Assembly: GCA_016212965.1 (NCBI GenBank)
Contig: JACRDA010000085.1
Location: 1 to 46,072 of the forward strand
Source: Myxococcales bacterium
GTDB lineage: Bacteria > Myxococcota_A > Polyangia > Polyangiales > Polyangiaceae
Direction of reading: 5' to 3'
DNA length: 46,072 bases
Shown here: positions 42,601 through 46,072 of the stretch, in pieces
Numbering within the stretch: the stretch's first letter is position 1
How the letters are laid out: the number at the start of each line of letters is the position of its first letter
Translations under genes and position numbers: made by a program
The notes under the pieces: generated by a model
Told to the model about the DNA's origin: nothing
The model's database searches: none
Seen by the model: the letters and a program-made list of their open reading frames with translations, nothing else

Positions 42601-43148
42601 GTCGCGAGGCCTGGCAAGAAGTGCTGCGCGACGGCGACCGCATCCAGATGGGGACGACGGTGTTCGCGTACGTCACCGACGCGAGCGCTGGCGCCCCGCG
42701 CTCGCTCACCTCGCCGCTTGGTCCGGCCGTGCGCGTCGAGGCCTCGCCGCGCCCCGGTCCGGTCGAGTCGACCTGGCCCGCGGGTCGAGGCCCAGCGTCG
42801 CGCCAGGTGCCGGTGCGTCGAGACACCCCCGACGAGCCGCGCCCCCCGGCAGCCGCGGTCCGCGCGCCTCGGGCCGAGCCACGCGGGCAAGCAGAGGCTG
42901 CGCAGGCGCGCGCGGCGGCTGCCGCACCCCGGCCGCGCGCGAGTGCGCCCCGCACGCCGCGGCAGGAGCTCTGGTACACGGCCGCCAAGACCGCGAGCGG
43001 GGGCGTGCCCATGCTGCTCTTCGCCGCCCTTCTCTTGGCGGCGCCCGAGTGGTTCCAGCACAATGCCATCCGGATCGGGAGCCTCGTCGCGGCCGTGCTG
43101 GGCATGGTGCTCATCTTCTGGTGGCATTTCTTCCGAGGGCAGAAGTGA
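39639..43148 (+). CDS. Tandem Ser/Thr kinase with FHA domains and C-terminal membrane anchor
   Basis: 1169 residues from ATG 39639. Kinase 1 (about 28-300) is complete: GAGGMATVFEV, lysine in QQVLKVL, HRDVKPGNLF, LDFGVAK, GTPSYLAPEQ. Kinase 2 (about 365-640) has ARGGIAEVYVAE, VAFKVL, HRDLKPENVML, but DLG in place of DFG, then GTGKYMSPEQ. A degenerate FHA-like region (FMIGSSKRASLVV) and a clearer FHA domain (RTVIGRAPSAHVSAFDIFLSAAHAVL ... NPTLVNG) follow. A Pro/Ala/Arg linker leads to two membrane helices (VPMLLFAALLLAAPEWF; IGSLVAAVLGMVLIFWWHFF). FHA domains bind phosphothreonine, so it may scaffold its own outputs. It is coupled by GTGA to the next gene. Confidence 0.9.
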   Translation: MPEAMRKSRTESGAEPVVSLEADLAATPYRLGKKLGAGGMATVFEVEHRALGKQQVLKVLHERYANDDSTRDRFRLEAQAQSRLDHPNLLRVVDFGETPSGRLYLVSERLRGESLSELLHRVGTLPVEQALAFAREALDGLGYAHKRGLVHRDVKPGNLFVCERDDAGRQRLVVLDFGVAKVLARGGAHAAPTASPVLLTEAGAIVGTPSYLAPEQAAGQELDQRADLYAMGLVVYRMLAGRGPFAYPDPLAMVAAHVTELPKPPSAFAAQPIPAALDAVVLRALAKDRADRVPTALAMAAALEEAVAPPRAGAAGGARRAEPRADAAADATRAEGPAANADRAARASAPLDEGGDPLVCEIGKTYGGDYLVKSLLARGGIAEVYVAEHAIMRRLVAFKVLNRRYARRPDVVRRAESEARALAEVDHPAVVKILSAGRDPEVGLFIAMELLRGKSLREVMFRLGRLPARTAVLITLAIAEATRALHDLEIFHRDLKPENVMLIEPRTGRAPGTPGQVDVKVLDLGAAKAKYGARTTDHHKTMGTGKYMSPEQILGKPITAASDVYALGLMLYEMLLGRHAFGENHVGVPTHYDFCIWQLHAPVAPLTQLLPDRPPGLWAVVGRAVEKEASARFQSMVDFAAALRSALGSGAAAPTERDETPETAAVVGEALTLASRTPAARVEEATGAPAFAALAEGGGTDVIDLPISATATTDLARRPVPEAPAVRAVQPATEEPSGERLRSSPAAAGAPKLATEARASLRPWLMVVSSPDPSLEPGHRFELAGRAFMIGSSKRASLVVVDPELDPVGGLFELTPTGATVVALGGVEGAIGTEPLKKVDDQAVGKVAHGDLFTLGGTVFAFFTHAAADDSAASPPSAPPELVRGRELSPSDRTACDADDQALPTARLVVLEAEDATLEREGGPRLRLGTEYPLVARRTVIGRAPSAHVSAFDIFLSAAHAVLVAEAEPRRGHRLWHVSQSNPTLVNGREAWQEVLRDGDRIQMGTTVFAYVTDASAGAPRSLTSPLGPAVRVEASPRPGPVESTWPAGRGPASRQVPVRRDTPDEPRPPAAAVRAPRAEPRGQAEAAQARAAAAAPRPRASAPRTPRQELWYTAAKTASGGVPMLLFAALLLAAPEWFQHNAIRIGSLVAAVLGMVLIFWWHFFRGQK

Positions 43149-44086
43149 CAGCGCAGGCGCATACGGGCCGTGGCGAAGGCGACGGGCGCGACCCCGGGTC
43201 GCCGCCGGGCTCGGGTGAAGAGGACTCGCTCGCTCGCTTCCTTCCGGGCGAGGGCGACGCGGCACGGTTACTCGACGCCGGGGCGCGGGAAGAGGAGCAC
43301 CGGGCCTGGCTCGAGCGCACCCGCGCGAACCCGAAGGCGATGGCCGCCGTGGCGGACCTCCAGGCTGCGACCGCGCCTGCGCCCGAGGCCGGCGCGCGCG
43401 CCGCCGGTCCGAGCGACCGCGTCGAGAGCGCCGAGCCACAGCTGGTGGCGGTGGCGGCGCGAACGCCGGTGGCCGACGAACCCGCGATCGCGTTGGGCAA
43501 GGAGCTCGACGGGCGCCACCTGCCCACGCAGCCGCGCCTCGGCCGGCGCGATCCGGCGCTCGGCCGCTTGCCGGGCGAGCCCGACGCGCCCGACCAGCCG
43601 AGCCCCCACGCGACGAAGCACGTGCAGGCGACGCCCGAGGTGCCGGCGATTGCGGTGCCGACCGACCCACGCAGACGGCGCGCGTTCGCCTCGCTCCGCT
43701 GGCTCCCGTGGCTCGCCGGCGCCGTGGCGGCCGTGCTCGTCGCCCTCATCGTATGGGACCAGACCCGCTCCGCGGCGAGTGCGAGCGGGAGCGCGAGCGC
43801 GAGCGCGCCCACGCCGCCTACGACTCGGGGGACCGCGCCGGCACCGTCGGCTCCCGGCACCCCAGCGCCGACCGGGTTGGGGGTGGAGGCCTCGGCGCCG
43901 AGCGCGCCCGGGACGGCGAGCACCCCAACCGGCACGACCGCGCCGTCGCCTGGTCCCGCCTCCGCGCGCACCAGCCATACGGCCGCAGGCTCGGTGCGGA
44001 CGGCGACGGCCTCTGCGTCTGCGGGGCCCGCTCCGACCCCGGCCCCTACCGAGACCGATCCCTACGGGAACTACAAGGACCCATGA
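43145..44086 (+). CDS. Single-pass membrane protein coupled to the kinase, possible substrate
   Basis: 313 residues from GTG 43145, overlapping the kinase stop by 4 bases. The cytoplasmic part has LARFLPGEGDAARLLDAGAREEEHRAWLERTRANPKAMAAVADLQ. One membrane segment (LPWLAGAVAAVLVALIVW) is at about 197-214. A long Ala/Ser/Thr/Pro tail follows, low complexity and Thr-rich, ending DPYGNYKDP. Residues PTQPRLG and ATKHVQATPEVP hold threonines that could be FHA-ligand phosphosites (inference). The stop TGA at 44084-44086 lies inside the 9-base target duplication of the mobile element that follows; before that insertion it overlapped the start of the next gene. Confidence 0.8.
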   Translation: MTAQAHTGRGEGDGRDPGSPPGSGEEDSLARFLPGEGDAARLLDAGAREEEHRAWLERTRANPKAMAAVADLQAATAPAPEAGARAAGPSDRVESAEPQLVAVAARTPVADEPAIALGKELDGRHLPTQPRLGRRDPALGRLPGEPDAPDQPSPHATKHVQATPEVPAIAVPTDPRRRRAFASLRWLPWLAGAVAAVLVALIVWDQTRSAASASGSASASAPTPPTTRGTAPAPSAPGTPAPTGLGVEASAPSAPGTASTPTGTTAPSPGPASARTSHTAAGSVRTATASASAGPAPTPAPTETDPYGNYKDP

Positions 44087-44091
44087 AACTT
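44083..44091. repeat. Left 9-bp target-site duplication (ATGAAACTT)
   Basis: ATGAAACTT directly abuts the left terminal inverted repeat and is repeated exactly at 44650-44658 beyond the right one. It contains the stop codon of the upstream gene. Confidence 0.88.
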
Positions 44092-44153
44092 GGGTGCAAA
44101 TCCCAATCTGCACACGCCTGTACGCCGCGTCTCCCGCGTGAGTTTGGGCACAG

Positions 44154-44174
44154 GAAGGCGGGAAGGCGGGAAGG
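44154..44174. repeat. Left arm of a 21-bp perfect subterminal inverted repeat
   Basis: GAAGGCGGGAAGGCGGGAAGG on this strand; its exact reverse complement is at 44565-44585. It is purine-only apart from two C, with four or more G-runs continuing to 44182, so quadruplex or triplex formation is conceivable. Confidence 0.88.
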
Positions 44175-44183
44175 AAGGAGGGA

Positions 44184-44594
44184 TTATTGTGGTCCGGACT
44201 TGTTCGTCAGCCGCCGCAGTCCTTGCCAGAGGGCGGCGACGTTGAAGTTGACGAGCAGTGCTGTAGCAAGGCCGGTCAACTTCAGATACGTGATGACCTG
44301 CGCTTCGTGGACCGGTAGCAGACGCTCCACCGCCTTCACCTCGACGATGATCTTCTCCTCGACGACGAGGTCGAGTCGATGACCGTGCTCGAGCACAACT
44401 CCCTTGTAAGTCACGGGCAAGACGCGCTGCCGCTCGACGCGCAACCCCCGAAGCGCAAGCTCGTGAGCGAGGCACTGCTCGTACACCGACTCGAGCAAGC
44501 CGGGCCCAACATGCCGATGGACCTCGATGCACGCTGCGATGAGCTCATCCGAGCCATCCTCGAACCTTCCCGCCTTCCCGCCTTCATGTTCCAC
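44184..44594 (-). CDS. GxxExxY protein, PD-(D/E)XK nuclease-like
   Basis: 136 residues from GTG 44594, with GAGGGGAT directly upstream. The defining motif GLLESVY (G-x-x-E-x-x-Y) is at about residues 32-38 within HRHVGPGLLESVYEQCLAHEL. HRLDLVVEEKIIVEVKAVERL gives the Asp and Glu-x-Lys of a PD-(D/E)XK-like core, and EAQVITYLKLTGLATALLVNFN is the conserved C-terminal strand-helix. Members are common in environmental bacteria, in variable copy number and scattered context; biochemical activity is unknown. Residues 5-11 (GGKAGRF) are encoded by the right arm of the subterminal inverted repeat, so the repeat is partly coding. It is the sole gene of the 558-base element and antisense to the host operon. 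Confidence 0.92.
   Translation of the reverse strand: MEHEGGKAGRFEDGSDELIAACIEVHRHVGPGLLESVYEQCLAHELALRGLRVERQRVLPVTYKGVVLEHGHRLDLVVEEKIIVEVKAVERLLPVHEAQVITYLKLTGLATALLVNFNVAALWQGLRRLTNKSGPQ
44565..44585. repeat. Right arm of the 21-bp subterminal inverted repeat
   Basis: Exact reverse complement of 44154-44174. It overlaps the first codons of the GxxExxY gene. Confidence 0.88.
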
Positions 44595-44649
44595 ATCCCC
44601 TCGTCGACATCAGCACGGCGTGAGTTGCGGTAGATCTGGATTTGCACCC

Positions 44650-44658
44650 ATGAAACTT
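44650..44658. repeat. Right 9-bp target-site duplication (ATGAAACTT)
   Basis: Exact copy of 44083-44091, abutting the right terminal inverted repeat. Its first three bases are the start codon of the PEGA-like gene. Confidence 0.88.
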
Positions 44659-45705
44659 CGTCGTCTCGTCGCTTCGTCCGTGCTCGGCCTCCTCTGGGCT
44701 CTGGCGCCGGCCGCGCGCGCGCAGGATCCAGCGGTCGACTCCGATGAGCTTCTCGCGGGCGAGGCCGCCAAGCTGTGGGAAGCGGCGCGCGAGGCGCGTG
44801 CGGCGACGCGGTTCGGCGACTGCTACGCGAAAGCCAGGGCCGCGTGGCTCCTCGAGCGCAAGGTCAAGGTCGCGGCGCTCGTCGGCGACTGCGCGGTGGA
44901 GATCGGCCGGCACCGCGAGGCCGCCGAGTACCTGACGTACTACCTGACGAATCGCTCCCCGAAGGCTGGGGCCAAGGTCGTCGCCACTGCCGAGGCGCAA
45001 CTCGCGCGCGCGACCGCCCACGTGGCGCGCCTGCGGTTGGAGGTCCCCGTGGAGCCGACCGACTTCACGCTCGACGGCGCCCCGCTCGACACGCCGACGC
45101 TCTTTCTCGACGGCAAGGGCAGGAAGACGGCGCCCCACTACGACGGGCTCGCGCTCTTCCTCGAGCCCGGCACCCATCGCTTCGACGCGCAGCGGGCGGG
45201 CCACACGGCGGCGAGCGAGACGCGGGACCTCGCGCCGGGGACCGACACCGCGCTCACGCTGGCGCTCGCGCCGATCGCCGTGCCGGTGCCTGTGCCCTTG
45301 CCGCTGCCGGACGAGTCCATCGGGTTTGCGCCGGGCGGCGCGGTGCTGGGGCTCGGCGTCGCCGCGGTCGCGATCGGGGCGGGGCTTCTGGCGGCTGCGG
45401 GTGGGAAGACTGCGGATGCGGACCAAGCTGCCACGGAGCTGCGCGCCGAAACCGGTGCCACCTTCCCGTGCGCAGGGGGCGGCGGTGCCTACGCGGAGCG
45501 CTGCGCCGCGGTGCTCGCAGCACGAGAGGACCACGACACGTTGCTCGGCGCAGGCCGCGGGCTGCTCATCGGCGGAGCGGTGGGCGCGGCGGCCGGCGTG
45601 GTGCTGCTCATCGTGGGCCGACCGGCCGAGACCGCTGCCACGGTGAGCGTGGCGCCGATGCTCGGGCCCACCGTGCAGGGCATTCACGTTGGCGGAGCCT
45701 TCTGA
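44650..45705 (+). CDS. Exported PEGA-like protein with C-terminal membrane segments
   Basis: 351 residues from ATG 44650. The signal peptide is RLVASSVLGLLWALAPAARAQ. A helical repeat-like part (KLWEAAREARAATRFGDCYAKARAAWLLERKVKVAALVGDCAVEIGRHREAAEYLTYYL) resembles TPR units. A beta domain (LRLEVPVEPTDFTLDGAPLDTPTLFLDG, FLEPGTHRFDAQRAGH) resembles PEGA. Two hydrophobic segments (AVLGLGVAAVAIGAGLLAAAGG; GLLIGGAVGAAAGVVLLIVG) flank a Cys-containing loop. Such proteins commonly follow Ser/Thr kinase genes in Myxococcota. Its start codon is in the right copy of the target duplication. It formerly overlapped the upstream stop, and the element now separates them by 563 bases and leaves no clear ribosome site. 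Confidence 0.82.
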   Translation: MKLRRLVASSVLGLLWALAPAARAQDPAVDSDELLAGEAAKLWEAAREARAATRFGDCYAKARAAWLLERKVKVAALVGDCAVEIGRHREAAEYLTYYLTNRSPKAGAKVVATAEAQLARATAHVARLRLEVPVEPTDFTLDGAPLDTPTLFLDGKGRKTAPHYDGLALFLEPGTHRFDAQRAGHTAASETRDLAPGTDTALTLALAPIAVPVPVPLPLPDESIGFAPGGAVLGLGVAAVAIGAGLLAAAGGKTADADQAATELRAETGATFPCAGGGGAYAERCAAVLAAREDHDTLLGAGRGLLIGGAVGAAAGVVLLIVGRPAETAATVSVAPMLGPTVQGIHVGGAF

Positions 45706-45730
45706 TGTTCACGGCAAAAGGACAACAGTG

Positions 45731-46072
45731 ATGCGAACGATTCTTACCGGAACGGTGCTGGGCTGCGCGCTCGTCGCTTGGGGCATGACGGCGTGCGGGA
45801 CAGACGCCGAGAACTGCGAGCTGACGCTCTCTTGCGGGACGGGTGCCAGCGGCGGCTCGGGTGGCGAAGGCGGCTCCATCGACCCCGGCTGCGTGCCCTC
45901 GGCCCTCCCCGGCGGCACGCCGCTGCCGGATACGTGCGGCGGTGTCTTCGTGTCGGGCTCGAGCGGCGACGACACGACGGGCACGGGCTCGCGCGTGGCG
46001 CCCTACGCGAGCCTCGGTAAGGCGCTCGAGGGCAGCCCGCTCGTCGTCTACGCCTGCGCCGCGCCAACCGGC
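45731..46072 (+). CDS. Lipoprotein, N-terminal part (runs off the window)
   Basis: Starts at ATG 45731 with AAAGGAC 8 bases upstream, 25 bases after the previous stop, so it belongs to the same operon. The signal ends in a lipobox-like GMTAC at about residue 22. A Gly/Ser-rich linker (GASGGSGGEGGS) leads to CVPSALPGGTPLPDTCGGVFVSGSSGDDTTGTGSRVAPYASLGKALE, the usual opening of DUF1565/parallel beta-helix surface proteins in Myxococcota. The rest lies beyond 46072. Confidence 0.78.
   Translation, partial: MRTILTGTVLGCALVAWGMTACGTDAENCELTLSCGTGASGGSGGEGGSIDPGCVPSALPGGTPLPDTCGGVFVSGSSGDDTTGTGSRVAPYASLGKALEGSPLVVYACAAPTG

Larger units (their letters stand above)
44092..44649. mobile_element. 558-bp single-gene element with TIRs, TSD and subterminal inverted repeat
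   Basis: The ends are GGGTGCAAATCC (44092-44103) and GGATTTGCACCC (44638-44649), perfect 12-base inverted repeats; weaker pairing (ATCT/AGAT) extends this to about 20. Both ends are flanked by the 9-base duplication ATGAAACTT. Inside, a 21-base purine-rich block (44154-44174) is repeated exactly in inverted form at 44565-44585. The only gene is the minus-strand GxxExxY protein. No transposase or recombinase is encoded, so the element either moves through an outside enzyme or its nuclease-like protein takes part. Confidence 0.85.

Noticed and set aside
40121..43144. Plus-strand frame preceding the kinase partner gene
   Set aside because: Out-of-frame reading of the kinase gene; the real protein in this frame begins at GTG 43145.
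1..46072. CRISPR arrays, tRNA or rRNA genes, and complete insertion sequences with transposase
   Set aside because: No regularly spaced repeat-spacer pattern, no cloverleaf or rRNA signature, and no DDE or serine/tyrosine recombinase motifs were found by reading.

Overview
The window is very GC-rich DNA with strong G/C third positions, many GTG/TTG starts, 4-base stop/start overlaps, myxobacterial-style lipoproteins (cysteine-rich, NHL and YD repeats), eukaryotic-type Ser/Thr kinases with FHA domains, and OmpA, MCE and CAP envelope proteins. This points to Myxococcota, probably Polyangia; that is inference from gene style, as there is no rRNA or marker gene here. No tRNA, rRNA or CRISPR array was seen.

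Layout. (1) 1-5458, minus: a giant lipoprotein/NHL/YD-repeat gene broken near 2430 by a frameshift that probably marks an internal deletion. (2) 6312-12551: envelope genes: a DUF882/M15-like peptidase, an MCE-domain protein on the minus strand, a secreted CAP protein and a membrane sulfatase. (3) 12515-18800: a patchy accessory zone with an AAA/DUF4143 ATPase, a VgrG stub coupled to a membrane protein, a DUF2442 protein, an OmpA lipoprotein, a frameshifted pseudogene and a 100-bp MITE-like inverted repeat. It is littered with copies of a modular GC-rich repeat family. (4) 18886-24591: an ImmA/IrrE-like two-gene unit, then an SF1 helicase carrying a RelE-like N-terminus and ankyrin repeats. The helicase is bracketed by 260-bp direct repeats, and the right-hand repeat forms the 3' end of a hypothetical gene. 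(5) 25285-26923: a small membrane protein, a GGDEF/zinc-ribbon protein and a DUF5131 gene with an internal deletion. (6) 27048-39424: a mostly minus-strand defence-type island. In transcription order it holds an unknown/HEPN-like pair, a small protein coupled to a sigma factor, hsdR, hsdM, hsdS, and a large zinc-ribbon/PD-(D/E)XK protein. A PIN toxin-antitoxin pair sits on the opposite strand between hsdR and hsdM. (7) 39639-46072: a plus-strand operon with a tandem kinase/FHA membrane protein, a membrane partner, a PEGA-like exported protein and a lipoprotein that runs off the window.

The clearest novelty is in (7). A 558-bp element (44092-44649) has 12-bp perfect terminal inverted repeats, a 9-bp target duplication and a 21-bp perfect subterminal inverted repeat. 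Its only gene encodes a GxxExxY protein with PD-(D/E)XK-like residues, and it has no transposase. It sits exactly in what was an ATGA stop/start overlap of two coupled genes, and the target duplication preserved both the stop and the start codon. Other candidates are the modular 3'-end repeat family, the helicase flanked by direct repeats, the HEPN-like pair and the PD-(D/E)XK protein behind the type I restriction genes.
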